This document shows, piece by piece, positions 22,501-35,504 of a stretch of 64,000 nucleotides of DNA. Below the pieces are notes generated by a model. That model did not search any database. It worked only from the letters and a program-made list of their open reading frames with translations, and was not told the origin of the DNA. A program made the position numbers and the translations under genes. The DNA comes from Alitta virens (lineage: Eukaryota; Annelida; Polychaeta; Phyllodocida; Nereididae). Every line of letters starts with the position of its first letter. Within the stretch, counting starts at the first letter, position 1. The DNA lies in contig OW028585.1 of the NCBI GenBank assembly GCA_932294295.1, positions 30,674,720-30,738,719 of the forward strand, given 5' to 3'.

Positions 22501-23590
22501 AATTGTGAGGTGGTCTTAAATTGAGGTTTCCTTGTCTGTCTATTCTAAGGTCTTAATTGTGAAGTGGTCTTAAGACTGAGGTTGTCTTAAAGTGAGGTTT
22601 CCCTGTCTATCGATTCTAAGGTCTTAATGGTGAGGTGGTCTTAATACTGAAGTGGCCTTAAAGTGAGGTTTCCCTGTCTTTCTATTCTAAGGTCTTAATG
22701 GTGAGGTGGTCTTAATACTGAGGTGGTCTTAATACTGAAGTGGCCTTAATTGTGAGGTGGTCTTAAATTGAGGTTTCCCTGTCTGTCTATTCTAAGGTCT
22801 TAATTGTGAAATGGTCTTAAGACTGAGGTTGTCTTAAAGTGAGGTTTCCCTGTCTGTCTATTCTAAGGTCTTAATGGTGAGGTGGTCTTAATACTGAAGT
22901 GGCCTTAAAGTGAGGTTTCCCTGTCTGTCTATTCTAAGATCTTAATGCTGAGGTGGTCTTAATACTGAAGTGGCCTTAAAGTGAGGTTTCCCTGTCTGTC
23001 TATTCTAAGGTCTTAATGGTGAGGTGGTCTTAATACTGAAGTGGCCTTAAAGTGAAGTTTCCCTGTCTGTCTATTCTAAGGTCCTCAAAGTGAGGTTTCC
23101 CTGTCTGTCTATTCTAAGGTCTTAATGGTGAGGTGGTCTTAATACTGAAGTGGCCTTAAAGTGGGGTTTCCCTGTCTGTCTATTCTAAGGTCTTAATGGT
23201 GAGGTGGTCTTAATACTGAAGTGGCCTTAAAGTGAGGTTTCCCTGTCTGTCTATTCTAAGGTCTTAATGGTGAGGTGGTCTTATTACTGAAGTGGCCTTA
23301 AAGTGAGGTTTCCCTGTCTTTCTAAGGTCTTAATGGTGAGGTGGTCTTAATACTGAAGTGGCCTTAAAGTGAAGTTTCCCTGTCTGTCTATTCTAAGGTC
23401 CTCAAAGTGAGGTTTCCCTGTCTGTCTATTCTAAGGTCTTAATGGTGAGGTGGTCTTAATACTGAAGTGGCCTTAAAGTGAGGTTTCCCTGTCTGTCTAT
23501 TCTAAGGTCTTAATGGTGAGGTGGTCTTAATACTGAAGTGGCCTTAAAGTGAGGTTTCCCTGTCTGTCTATTCTAAGGTCTTAATGGTGA
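19530..23590 (+). repeat. About 4.1-kb higher-order repeat, copy A
   Basis: Tandem with 23565-27695. Markers at 20551, 20835, 21705, 22381 and 22609 recur at 24657, 24941, 25811, 26487 and 26715 (offset 4106). In the first part the offset is 4035 (19560 to 23595; 20281 to 24316), exactly one 71-bp unit less. The part to about 21820 also matches 16590-18955 at 2939, then 2868, again a one-unit step. Confidence 0.85.
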
Positions 23591-26500
23591 GGTGGTCATA
23601 ATACTGAAGTGGCCTTAAAGTGAGGTTTCCCTGTCTGTCTATTCTAAGGTCTTAATGGTGAGGGGGTCTTAATACTGAGGTGCTCTTAAATTGAGGTTTC
23701 CCTGTCTGTCTATTCTAAGGTCTTAATGGTGAGGTGGTCTTATTACTGAGGTGGTCTTAATACTGAAGTGGCCTTAATTGTGAGGTGGTCTTAAATTGAG
23801 GTTTCCTTGTCTGTCTATTCTAAGGTCTTAATTGTGAAGTGGACTTAAGACTGAGGTTGTCTTAAAGTGAGGTTTCCCTGTCTATCTATTCTAAGGTCTT
23901 AATGGTGAGGTGGTCTTAATATTGAAGTGGCCTTAAAGTGAGGTTTCCCTGTCTGTCTATTCTAAGGTCTTAATGGTGAGGTGGTCTTAATACTGAGGTG
24001 CTCTTAAATTGAGGTTTCCCGGTCTGTCTATTCTAAGGTCTTAATGGTGAGGTGGTCTTAATACTGAGGTGGTCTTAATACTGAAGTGGCCTTAATTGTG
24101 AGGTGGTCTTAAATTGAGGTTTCCCTGTCTGTCTATTCTAAGGTCTTAATTGTGAAGTGGTCTTAAGACTGAGGTTGTCTTAAAGTGAGGTTTCCCTGTC
24201 TGTCTATTCTAAGGTCTTAATGGTGAGGTGGTCTTAATACTGAAGTGGCCTTAAAGTGAGGTTTCCCTGTCTGTCTATTCTTAGGTCTTAATGGTGAGGT
24301 GGTCTTATTACTGAGGTGGTCTTATTACTGAGGCTGTCTTAAAGTGAGGTTTCCCTGTCTGGCTATTCTAAGGTCTTAATGGTGAGGTGGTCTTAATACT
24401 GAAGTGGCCTTAAAGTGAGGTTTCCCTGTCTGTCTATTCTAAGGTCTTAATGGTGAGGGGGTCTTAATACTGAGGTGCTCTTAAATTGAGGTTTCCCTGT
24501 CTGTCTATTCTAAGGTCTTAATGGTGAGGTGGTCTTATTACTGAGGTGGTCTTAAATTGAGGTTTCCCTGTCTGTCTATTCTAAGGTCTTAATGGTGAGG
24601 TGGTCTTATTACTGAGGTGGTCTTAAAGTGAGGTTTCCCTGTCTGTCTATTCTAAGGTCTTAATGTTGAGGTGGTCTTAATACTGAAGTGGCCTTAAAGT
24701 GAGGTTTCCCTGTCTGTCTATTCTAAGGTCTTAATGGTGAGGGGGTCTTAATACTGAGGTGCTCTTAAATTGAGGTTTCCCTGTCTGTCTATTCTAAGGT
24801 CTTAATGGTGAGGTGGTCTTATTACTGAGGTGGTCTTAAATTGAGGTTTCCCTGTCTGTCTATTCTAAGGTCTTAATGGTGAGGTGGTCTTATTACTGAG
24901 GTGGTCTTAAAGTGAGGTTTCCCTGTCTGTCTATTCTAAGGTCCTAATGTTGAGGTGGTCATAATACTGAAGTGGCCTTAAAGTGAGGTTTCCCTGTCTG
25001 TCTATTGTAAGGTCTTAATGGTGAGGGGGTCTTAATACTGAGGTGCTCTTAAATTGAGGTTTCCCTGTCTGTCTATTCTAAGGTCTTAATGGTGAGGTGG
25101 TCTTATTACTGAGGTGGTCTTAATACTGAAGTGGCCTTAATTGTGAGGTGGTCATAAATTGAGGTTTCCTTGTCTGTCTATTCTAAGGTCTTAATTGTGA
25201 AGTGGACTTAAGACTGAGGTTGTCTTAAAGTGAGGTTTCCCTGTCTATCTATTCTAAGGTCTTAATGGTGAGGTGGTCTTAATATTGAAGTGGCCTTGAA
25301 GTGAGGTTTCCCTGTCTGTCTATTCTAAGGTCTTAATGGTGAGGTGGTCTTAATACTGAGGTGCTCTTAAATTGAGGTTTCCCGGTCTGTCTATTCTAAG
25401 GTCTTAATGGTGAGGTGGTCTTAATACTGAGGTGGTCTTAATACTGAAGTGGCCTTAATTGTGAGGTGGTCTTAAATTGAGGTTTCCCTGTCTGTCTATT
25501 CTAAGGTCTTAATTGTGAAGTGGTCTTAAGACTGAGGTTGTCTTAAAGTGAGGTTTCCCTGTCTGTCTATTCTTAGGTCTTAATGGTGAGGTGGTCTTAA
25601 TACTGAAGTGGCCTTAAAGTGAGGTTTCCCTGTCTGTCTATTCTTAGGTCTTAATGGTGAGGTGGTCTTATTATTGAGGTGGTCTTAATACTGAAGTGGC
25701 CTTAAAGTGAGGTTTCCCTGTCTGTCTATTCTAAGGTCTTAATGGTGAGGTGGTCTTATTACTGAGGCTGTCTTAAAGTGAGGTTTCCCTGTCTGTCTAT
25801 TCTAAGGTTTCAATGTTGAGGTGGTCTTAATACTGAAGTGGCCTTAAAGTGAGGTTTCCCTGTCTGTCTATTCTAAGGTCTTAATGGTGAGGTGGTCTTA
25901 TTACTGAGGCTGTCTTAAAGTGAGGTTTCCCTGTCTGGCTATTCCAAGGTCTTAATGGTGAGGTGGTCTTAATACTGAAGTGGCCTTAAAGTGAGGTTTC
26001 CCTGTCTGTCTATTCTAAGGTCTTAATGGTGAGGGGGTCTTAATACTGAGGTGCTCTTAAATTGAGGTTTCCCTGTCTGTCTATTCTAAGGTCTTAATGG
26101 TGAGGTGGTCTTATTACTGAGGTGGTCTTAATACTGAAGTGGCCTTAATTGTGAGGTGGTCTTAAATTGAGGTTTCCTTGTCTGTCTATTCTAAGGTCTT
26201 AATTGTGAAGTGGTCTTAAGACTGAGGTTGTCTTAATGTGAGGTTTCCCTGTCTATCTATTCTAAGGTCTTAATGGTGAGGTGGTCTTAATACGGAAGTG
26301 GCCTTAAAGTGAGGTTTCCCTGTCTGTCTATTCTAAGGTCTTAATGGTGAGGTGGTCTTAATACTGAGGTGCTCTTAAATTGAGGTTTCCCGGTCTGTCT
26401 ATTCTAAGGTCTTAATGGTGAGGTGGTCTTAATACTGAAGTGGCCTTAAAGTGAGGTTTCCCTGTCTGTCTATTCTAAGGTCTTAATGGTAAGGGGGTCT

Positions 26501-27695
26501 TAATACTGAGGTGCTCTTAAATTCAGGTTTCCCTGTCTGTCTATTCTAAGGTCTTAATGGTGAGGTGGTCTTATTACTGAGGTGGTCTTAATACTGAAGT
26601 GGCCTTAATTGTGAGGTGGTCTTAAATTGAGGTTTCCTTGTCTGTCTATTCTAAGGTCTTAATTGTGAAGTGGTCTTAAGACTGAGGTTGTCTTAAAGTG
26701 AGGTTTCCCTGTCTATCGATTCTAAGGTCTTAATGGTGAGGTGGTCTTAATACTGAAGTGGCCTTAAAGTGAGGTTTCCCTGTCTTTCTATTCTAAGGTC
26801 TTAATGGTGAGGTGGTCTTAATACTGAGGTGGTCTTAATACTGAAGTGGCCTTAATTGTGAGGTGGTCTTAAATTGAGGTTTCCCTGTCTGTCTATTCTA
26901 AGGTCTTAATTGTGAAATGGTCTTAAGACTGAGGTTGTCTTAAAGTGAGGTTTCCCTGTCTGTCTATTCTAAGGTCTTAATGGTGAGGTGGTCTTAATAC
27001 TGAAGTGGCCTTAAAGTGAGGTTTCCCTGTCTGTCTATTCTAAGATCTTAATGCTGAGGTGGTCTTAATACTGAAGTGGCCTTAAAGTGAGGTTTCCCTG
27101 TCTGTCTATTCTAAGGTCTTAATGGTGAGGTGGTCTTAATACTGAAGTGGCCTTAAAGTGAAGTTTCCCTGTCTGTCTATTCTAAGGTCCTCAAAGTGAG
27201 GTTTCCCTGTCTGTCTATTCTAAGGTCTTAATGGTGAGGTGGTCTTAATACTAAAGTGGCCTTAAAGTGGGGTTTCCCTGTCTGTCTATTCTAAGGTCTT
27301 AATGGTGAGGTGGTCTTAATACTGAAGTGGCCTTAAAGTGAGGTTTCCCTGTCTGTCTATTCTAAGGTCTTAATGGTGAGGTGGTCTTATTACTGAAGTG
27401 GCCTTAAAGTGAGGTTTCCCTGTCTTTCTAAGGTCTTAATGGTGAGGTGGTCTTAATACTGAAGTGGCCTTAAAGTGAAGTTTCCCTGTCTGTCTATTCT
27501 AAGGTCCTCAAAGTGAGGTTTCCCTGTCTGTCTATTCTAAGGTCTTAATGGTGAGGTGGTCTTAATACTGAAGTGGCCTTAAAGTGAGGTTTCCCTGTCT
27601 GTCTATTCTAAGGTCTTAATGGTGAGGTGGTCTTAATACTGAAGTGGCCTTAAAGTGAGGTTTCCCTGTCTGTCTATTCTAAGGTCTTAATGGTG
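23591..27695 (+). repeat. About 4.1-kb higher-order repeat, copy B
   Basis: This is the second copy of the block at 19530-23590. It keeps rare markers such as the ATCGAT anchor (26715) and the tggtaagg unit (26487). It ends where the next unit reads gtcttattac (27701) and copy A reads gtcataatac (23595). Its last 600 bp overlap the start of the 3461-bp series, so the two families join here. Confidence 0.83.
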
Positions 27696-30525
27696 AGGTG
27701 GTCTTATTACTGAAGTGGCCTTAAAGTGAGGTTTCCCTGTCTTTCTAAGGTCTTAATGGTGAGGTGGTCTTAATACTGAGGCTGTCTTAAAGTGAGGTTT
27801 CCCTGTCTGCCTATTCTAAGGTCTTAATGGTGAGGTGGTCTTAATACTGAAGTGGCCTTAAAGTGAGGTTTCCCTGTCTGTCTATTCTAAGGTCTTAATG
27901 GTGAGGTGGTCTTATTACTGAAGTGGCCTTAAAGTGAGGTTTCCCTGTTTGTCTATTCTAAGGTCTTACTGGTGAGGTGGTCTTAATACTGAAGTTGCCT
28001 TAAAGTGAGGTTTCCCTGTCTGTGTATTCTAAGGTCTTAATGGTGAGGTGGTCTTAATAGAAGTGGCCTTAAAGTGAGGTTTCCCTGTCTGTCTATTATA
28101 AGGTCTTACTGGTGAGGTGGTCTTATTACTGAGGTGGTCTTAAAATGAGGTTTCCCTGTCTGTCTATTCTAAGGTCTTAATGGTGAGGTGGTCTTAATAC
28201 TGAAGTGGCCTTAAAGTGAGGTTTCCCTGTCTGTCTATTCTAAGGTCTTAATGGTGAGGGGGTCTTAATACTGAGGTGCTCTTAAATTGAGGTTTCCCTG
28301 TCTGTCTATTCTAAGGTCTTAATGGTGAGGTGGTCCTATTACTGAGGTGGTCTTAATACTGAAGTGGCCTTAATTGTGAGGTGGTCTTAAATTGAGGTTT
28401 CCTTGTCTGTCTATTCTAAGGTCTTAATTGTGAAGTGGTCTTAAGACTGAGGTTGTCTTAAAGTGAGGTTTCCCTGTCTATCTATTCTAAGGTCTTAATG
28501 GTGAGGTGGTCTTAATACTGAAGTGGCCTTAAAGTGAGGTTTCCCTGTCTGTCTATTCTAAGGTCTTAATGGTGAGGGGGTCTTAATACTGAGGTGCTCT
28601 TAAATTGAGGTTTCCCTGTCTGTTTATTCTAAGGTCTTAATGGTGAGGTGGTCTTATTACTGAGGTGGTCTTAATACTGAAGTGGCCTTAATTGTGAGGT
28701 GGTCTTAAATTGAGGTTTCATTGTCTGTCTATTCTAAGGTCTTAATTGTGAAGTGGTCTTAAGACTGAGGTTGTCATAAAGTGAGGTTTCCCTGTCTATC
28801 TATTCTAAGGTCTTAATGGTGAGGTGGTCTTAATACGGAAGTGGACTTAAAGTGAGGTTTCCCTGTCTGTCTATTCTAAGGTCTTAATGGTGAGGTGGTC
28901 TTAATACTGAGGTGCTGTTAAATTGAGGTTTCCCTGTCTGTCTATTCTAAGGTCTTAATGGTGAGGTGGTCTTAATGCTGAAGTGGCCTTAAAGTGAGGT
29001 TTCCCTGTCTGTCTATTCTAAGGTCTTAATGGTGAGGTGGTCTTAATAGAAGTGGCCTTAAAGTGAGGTTTCCCTGTCTGTCTATTATAAGGTCTTACTG
29101 GTGAGGTGGTCTTATTACTGAGGTGGTCTTAAAGTGAGGTTTCCCTGTCTGTCTATTCTAAGGTCTTAATGGTGAGGTGGTCTTAATACTGAAGTGGCCT
29201 TAAAGTGAGGTTTCCCTGTCTGTCTATTCTAAGGTCTTAATGGTGAGGGGGTCTTAATACTGAGGTGCTCTTAAATTGAGGTTTCCCTGTCTGTCTATTC
29301 TAAGGTCTTAATGGTGAGGTGGTCCTATTACTGAGGTGGTCTTAATACTGAAGTGGCCTTAATTGTGAGGTGGTCTTAAATTGAGGTTTCCTTGTCTGTC
29401 TATTCTAAGGTCTTAATTGTGAAGTGGTCTTAAGACTGAGGTTGTCTTAAAGTGAGGTTTCCCTGTCTATCTATTCTAAGGTCTTAATGGTGAGGTGGTC
29501 TTAATACTGAAGTGGCCTTAAAGTGAGGTTTCCCTGTCTGTCTATTCTAAGGTCTTAATGGTGAGGGGGTCTTAATACTGAGGTGCTCTTAAATTGAGGT
29601 TTCCCTGTCTGTTTATTCTAAGGTCTTAATGGTGAGGTGGTCTTATTACTGAGGTGGTCTTAATACTGAAGTGGCCTTAATTGTGAGGTGGTCTTAAATT
29701 GAGGTTTCATTGTCTGTCTATTCTAAGGTCTTAATTGTGAAGTGGTCTTAAGACTGAGGTTGTCATAAAGTGAGGTTTCCCTGTCTATCTATTCTAAGGT
29801 CTTAATGGTGAGGTGGTCTTAATACGGAAGTGGACTTAAAGTGAGGTTTCCCTGTCTGTCTATTCTAAGGTCTTAAAGGTGAGGTGGTCTTAATACTGAG
29901 GTGCTCTTAAATTGAGGTTTTCCGGTCTGTCTATTCTAAGGTCTTAATGGTGAGGTGGTCTTAATACTGAAGTGGCCTTAAAGTGAGGTTTCCCTGTCTG
30001 TCTATTCTAAGGTCTTAATGGTAAGGGGGTCTTAATACTGAGGTGCTCTTAAATTGAGGTTTCCCTGTCTGTCTATTCTAAGGTCTTAATGGTGAGGTGG
30101 TCTTATTACTGAGGTGGTCTTAATACTGAAGTGGCCTTAATTGTGAGGTGGTCTTAAATTGAGGTTTCCTTGTCTGTCTATTCTAAGGTCTTAATTGTGA
30201 AGTGGTCTTAAGACTGAGGTTGTCTTAAAGTGAGGTTTCCCTGTCTGTCTATTCTAAGGTCTTAATGGTGAGGTGGTCTTAATACTGAGGTGGTCTTAAC
30301 ACTGAAGTGGCCTTAATTGTGAGGTGGTCTTAAATTGAGGTTTCCCTGTCTGTCTATTCTAAGGTCTTAATTGTGAAGTGGTCTTAAGACTGACGTTGTC
30401 TTAAAGTGAGGTTTCCCTGTCTGTCTATTCTAAGGTCTTAATGGAGAGGTGGTCTTATTATTGAGGCTGTCTTAAAGTGAGGTTTCCCTGTCTGTCTATT
30501 CTAAGGTCTTAATGGTGAGGTGGTC
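27065..30525 (+). repeat. Long block L1 (3461 bp) of the L-S series
   Basis: The start is set 121 bp before the 38-bp unit marker (27186). I parsed 27187-29091 unit by unit. It starts with the 38-bp unit, then runs of 71-bp units with 66-bp units (ending 27432 and 27749), a second 38-bp unit, and a 69-bp unit ending at 28102. A 989-bp stretch follows, made of ten 71-bp, two 105-bp and one 69-bp units. The same marker order returns at 32044 and 36975. A 989-bp internal near-duplication (markers 28101 and 29090) is part of the block. Confidence 0.85.
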
Positions 30526-32043
30526 TTAATACTGAAGTGGCCTTAAAGTGAGGTTTCCCTGTCTGTCTATTCTAAGGTCTTAATGGTGAGGTGGTCTTAA
30601 TACTGAAGTGGCCTTAAAGTGAAGTTTCCCTGTCTGTCTATTCTAAGGTCCTCAAAGTGAGGTTTCCCTGTCTGTCTATTCTAAGGTCTTAATGGTGAGG
30701 TGGTCTTAATACTGAAGTGGCCTTAAAGTGGGGTTTCCCTGTCTGTCTATTCTAAGGTCTTAATGGTGAGGTGGTCTTAATACTGAAGTGGCCTTAAAGT
30801 GAGGTTTCCCTGTCTGTCTATTCTAAGGTCTTAATGGTGAGGTGGTCTTATTACTGAAGTGGCCTTAAAGTGAGGTTTCCCTGTCTTTCTAAGGTCTTAA
30901 TGGTGAGGTGGTCTTAATACTGAAGTGGCCTTAAAGTGAAGTTTCCCTGTCTGTCTATTCTAAGGTCCTCAAAGTGAGGTTTCCCTGTCTGTCTATTCTA
31001 AGGTCTTAATGGTGAGGTGGTCTTAATACTGAAGTGGCCTTAAAGTGAGGTTTCCCTGTCTGTCTATTCTAAGGTCTTAATGGTGAGGTGGTCTTAATAC
31101 TGAAGTGGCCTTAAAGTGAGGTTTCCCTGTCTGTCTATTCTAAGGTCTTAATGGTGAGGTGGTCTTATTACTGAAGTGGCCTTAAAGTGAGGTTTCCCTG
31201 TCTTTCTAAGGTCTTAATGGTGAGGTGGTCTTAATACTGAGGCTGTCTTAAAGTGAGGTTTCCCTGTCTGCCTATTCTAAGGTCTTAATGGTGAGGTGGT
31301 CTTAATACTGAAGTGGCCTTAAAGTGAGGTTTCCCTGTCTGTCTATTCTAAGGTCTTAATGGTGAGGTGGTCTTATTACTGAAGTGGCCTTAAAGTGAGG
31401 TTTCCCTGTTTGTCTATTCTAAGGTCTTACTGGTGAGGTGGTCTTAATACTGAAGTTGCCTTAAAGTGAGGTTTCCCTGTCTGTGTATTCTAAGGTCTTA
31501 ATGGTGAGGTGGTCTTAATAGAAGTGGCCTTAAAGTGAGGTTTCCCTGTCTGTCTATTATAAGGTCTTACTGGTGAGGTGGTCTTATTACTGAGGTGGTC
31601 TTAAAGTGAGGTTTCCCTGTCTGTCTATTCTAAGGTCTTAATGGTGAGGTGGTCTTAATACTGAAGTGGCCTTAAAGTGAGGTTTCCCTGTCTGTCTATT
31701 CTAAGGTCTTAATGGTGAGGGGGTCTTAATACTGAGGTGCTCTTAAATTGAGGTTTCCCTGTCTGTCTATTCTAAGGTCTTAATGGTGAGGTGGTCCTAT
31801 TACTGAGGTGGTCTTAATACTGAAGTGGCCTTAATTGTGAGGTGGTCTTAAATTGAGGTTTCCTTGTCTGTCTATTCTAAGGTCTTAATTGTGAAGTGGT
31901 CTTAAGACTGAGGTTGTCTTAAAGTGAGGTTTCCCTGTCTATCTATTCTAAGGTCTTAATGGTGAGGTGGTCTTAATACTGAAGTGGCCTTAAAGTGAGG
32001 TTTCCCTGTCTGTCTATTCTAAGGTCTTAATGGTGAGGTGGTC
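30526..32043 (+). repeat. Short block S1 (1518 bp) of the L-S series
   Basis: This matches the first 1.5 kb of the long block at offset 3461 (27186 to 30647; 27809 to 31270; 28101 to 31562). The sequence then restarts with the block beginning, 1518 bp after its own start (30647 to 32165; 31562 to 33080). It is a truncated copy of the long block. Confidence 0.85.
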
Positions 32044-35000
32044 TTAATACTGAAGTGGCCTTAAAGTGAGGTTTCCCTGTCTGTCTATTCTAAGGTCTTA
32101 ATGGTGAGGTGGTCTTAATACTGAAGTGGCCTTAAAGTGAAGTTTCCCTGTCTGTCTATTCTAAGGTCCTCAAAGTGAGGTTTCCCTGTCTGTCTATTCT
32201 AAGGTCTTAATGGTGAGGTGGTCTTAATACTGAAGTGGCCTTAAAGTGGGGTTTCCCTGTCTGTCTATTCTAAGGTCTTAATGGTGAGGTGGTCTTAATA
32301 CTGAAGTGGCCTTAAAGTGAGGTTTCCCTGTCTGTCTATTCTAAGGTCTTAATGGTGAGGTGGTCTTATTACTGAAGTGGCCTTAAAGTGAGGTTTCCCT
32401 GTCTTTCTAAGGTCTTAATGGTGAGGTGGTCTTAATACTGAAGTGGCCTTAAAGTGAAGTTTCCCTGTCTGTCTATTCTAAGGTCCTCAAAGTGAGGTTT
32501 CCCTGTCTGTCTATTCTAAGGTCTTAATGGTGAGGTGGTCTTAATACTGAAGTGGCCTTAAAGTGAGGTTTCCCTGTCTGTCTATTCTAAGGTCTTAATG
32601 GTGAGGTGGTCTTAATACTGAAGTGGCCTTAAAGTGAGGTTTCCCTGTCTGTCTATTCTAAGGTCTTAATGGTGAGGTGGTCTTATTACTGAAGTGGCCT
32701 TAAAGTGAGGTTTCCCTGTCTTTCTAAGGTCTTAATGGTGAGGTGGTCTTAATACTGAGGCTGTCTTAAAGTGAGGTTTCCCTGTCTGCCTATTCTAAGG
32801 TCTTAATGGTGAGGTGGTCTTAATACTGAAGTGGCCTTAAAGTGAGGTTTCCCTGTCTGTCTATTCTAAGGTCTTAATGGTGAGGTGGTCTTATTACTGA
32901 AGTGGCCTTAAAGTGAGGTTTCCCTGTTTGTCTATTCTAAGGTCTTACTGGTGAGGTGGTCTTAATACTGAAGTTGCCTTAAAGTGAGGTTTCCCTGTCT
33001 GTGTATTCTAAGGTCTTAATGGTGAGGTGGTCTTAATAGAAGTGGCCTTAAAGTGAGGTTTCCCTGTCTGTCTATTATAAGGTCTTACTGGTGAGGTGGT
33101 CTTATTACTGAGGTGGTCTTAAAGTGAGGTTTCCCTGTCTGTCTATTCTAAGGTCTTAATGGTGAGGTGGTCTTAATACTGAAGTGGCCTTAAAGTGAGG
33201 TTTCCCTGTCTGTCTATTCTAAGGTCTTAATGGTGAGGGGGTCTTAATACTGAGGTGCTCTTAAATTGAGGTTTCCCTGTCTGTCTATTCTAAGGTCTTA
33301 ATGGTGAGGTGGTCCTATTACTGAGGTGGTCTTAATACTGAAGTGGCCTTAATTGTGAGGTGGTCTTAAATTGAGGTTTCCTTGTCTGTCTATTCTAAGG
33401 TCTTAATTGTGAAGTGGTCTTAAGACTGAGGTTGTCTTAAAGTGAGGTTTCCCTGTCTATCTATTCTAAGGTCTTAATGGTGAGGTGGTCTTAATACTGA
33501 AGTGGCCTTAAAGTGAGGTTTCCCTGTCTGTCTATTCTAAGGTCTTAATGGTGAGGGGGTCTTAATACTGAGGTGCTCTTAAATTGAGGTTTCCCTGTCT
33601 GTTTATTCTAAGGTCTTAATGGTGAGGTGGTCTTATTACTGAGGTGGTCTTAATACTGAAGTGGCCTTAATTGTGAGGTGGTCTTAAATTGAGGTTTCAT
33701 TGTCTGTCTATTCTAAGGTCTTAATTGTGAAGTGGTCTTAAGACTGAGGTTGTCATAAAGTGAGGTTTCCCTGTCTATCTATTCTAAGGTCTTAATGGTG
33801 AGGTGGTCTTAATACGGAAGTGGACTTAAAGTGAGGTTTCCCTGTCTGTCTATTCTAAGGTCTTAATGGTGAGGTGGTCTTAATACTGAGGTGCTGTTAA
33901 ATTGAGGTTTCCCGGTCTGTCTATTCTAAGGTCTTAATGGTGAGGTGGTCTAAATGCTGAAGTGGCCTTGAAGTGAGGTTTCCCTGTCTGTCTATTCTAA
34001 GGTCTTAATGGTGAGGTGGTCTTAATAGAAGTGGCCTTAAAGTGAGGTTTCCCTGTCTGTCTATTATAAGGTCTTACTGGTGAGGTGGTCTTATTACTGA
34101 GGTGGTCTTAAAGTGAGGTTTCCCTGTCTGTCTATTCTAAGGTCTTAATGGTGAGGTGGTCTTAATACTGAAGTGGCCTTAAAGTGAGGTTTCCCTGTCT
34201 GTCTATTCTAAGGTCTTAATGGTGAGGGGGTCTTAATACTGAGGTGCTCTTAAATTCAGGTTTCCCTGTCTGTCTATTCTAAGGTCTTAATGGTGAGGTG
34301 GTCCTATTACTGAGGTGGTCTTAATACTGAAGTGGCCTTAATTGTGAGGTGGTCTTAAATTGAGGTTTCCTTGTCTGTCTATTCTAAGGTCTTAATTGTG
34401 AAGTGGTCTTAAGACTGAGGTTGTCTTAAAGTGAGGTTTCCCTGTCTATCTATTCTAAGGTCTTAATGGTGAGGTGGTCTTAATACTGAAGTGGCCTTAA
34501 AGTGAGGTTTCCCTGTCTGTCTATTCTAAGGTCTTAATGGTGAGGGGGTCTTAATACTGAGGTGCTCTTAAATTGAGGTTTCCCTGTCTGTTTATTCTAA
34601 GGTCTTAATGGTGAGGTGGTCTTATTACTGAGGTGGTCTTAATACTGAAGTGGCCTTAATTGTGAGGTGGTCTTAAATTGAGGTTTCATTGTCTGTCTAT
34701 TCTAAGGTCTTAATTGTGAAGTGGTCTTAAGACTGAGGTTGTCATAAAGTGAGGTTTCCCTGTCTATCTATTCTAAGGTCTTAATGGTGAGGTGGTCTTA
34801 ATACTGAAGTGGACTTAAAGTGAGGTTTCCCTGTCTGTCTATTCTAAGGTCTTAATGGTGAGGTGGTCTTAATACTGAGGTGCTCTTAAATTGAGGTTTC
34901 CCGGTCTGTCTATTCTAAGGTCTTAATGGTGAGGTGGTCTTAATACTGAAGTGGCCTTAAAGTGAGGTTTCCCTGTCTGTCTATTCTAAGGTCTTAATGG

Positions 35001-35504
35001 TAAGGGGGTCTTAATACTGAGGTGCTCTTAAATTGAGGTTTCCCTGTCAGTCTATTCTAAGGTCTTAATGGTGAGGTGGTCTTATTACTGAGGTGGTCTT
35101 AATACTGAAGTGGCCTTAATTGTGAGGTGGTCTTAAATTGAGGTTTCCTTGTCTGTCTATTCTAAGGTCTTAATTGTGAAGTGGTCTTAAGACTGAGGTT
35201 GTCTTAAAGTGAGGTTTCCCTGTCTGTCTATTCTAAGGTCTTAATGGTGAGTTGGTCTTAATACTGAGGTGGTCTTAATACTGAAGTGGCCTTAATTGTG
35301 AGGTGGTCTTAAATTGAGGTTTCCCTGTCTGTCTATTCTAAGGTCTTAATTGTGAAGTGGTCTTAAGACTGACGTTGTCTTAAAGTGAGGTTTCCCTGTC
35401 TGTCTATTCTAAGGTCTTAATGGAGAGGTGGTCTTATTATTGAGGCTGTCTTAAAGTGAGGTTTCCCTGTCTGTCTATTCTAAGGTCTTAATGGTGAGGT
35501 GGTC
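32044..35504 (+). repeat. Long block L2 (3461 bp) of the L-S series
   Basis: This is a full copy of the block at 27065 (offset 4979). It contains the paired markers 33080 and 34069, again 989 bp apart, and is followed 3461 bp after its own start by the next short block (32165 to 35626). Private changes include taaatgctg near 33952 and ggtttcccgg near 33911, where L1 has ggtttccctg. Confidence 0.85.
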
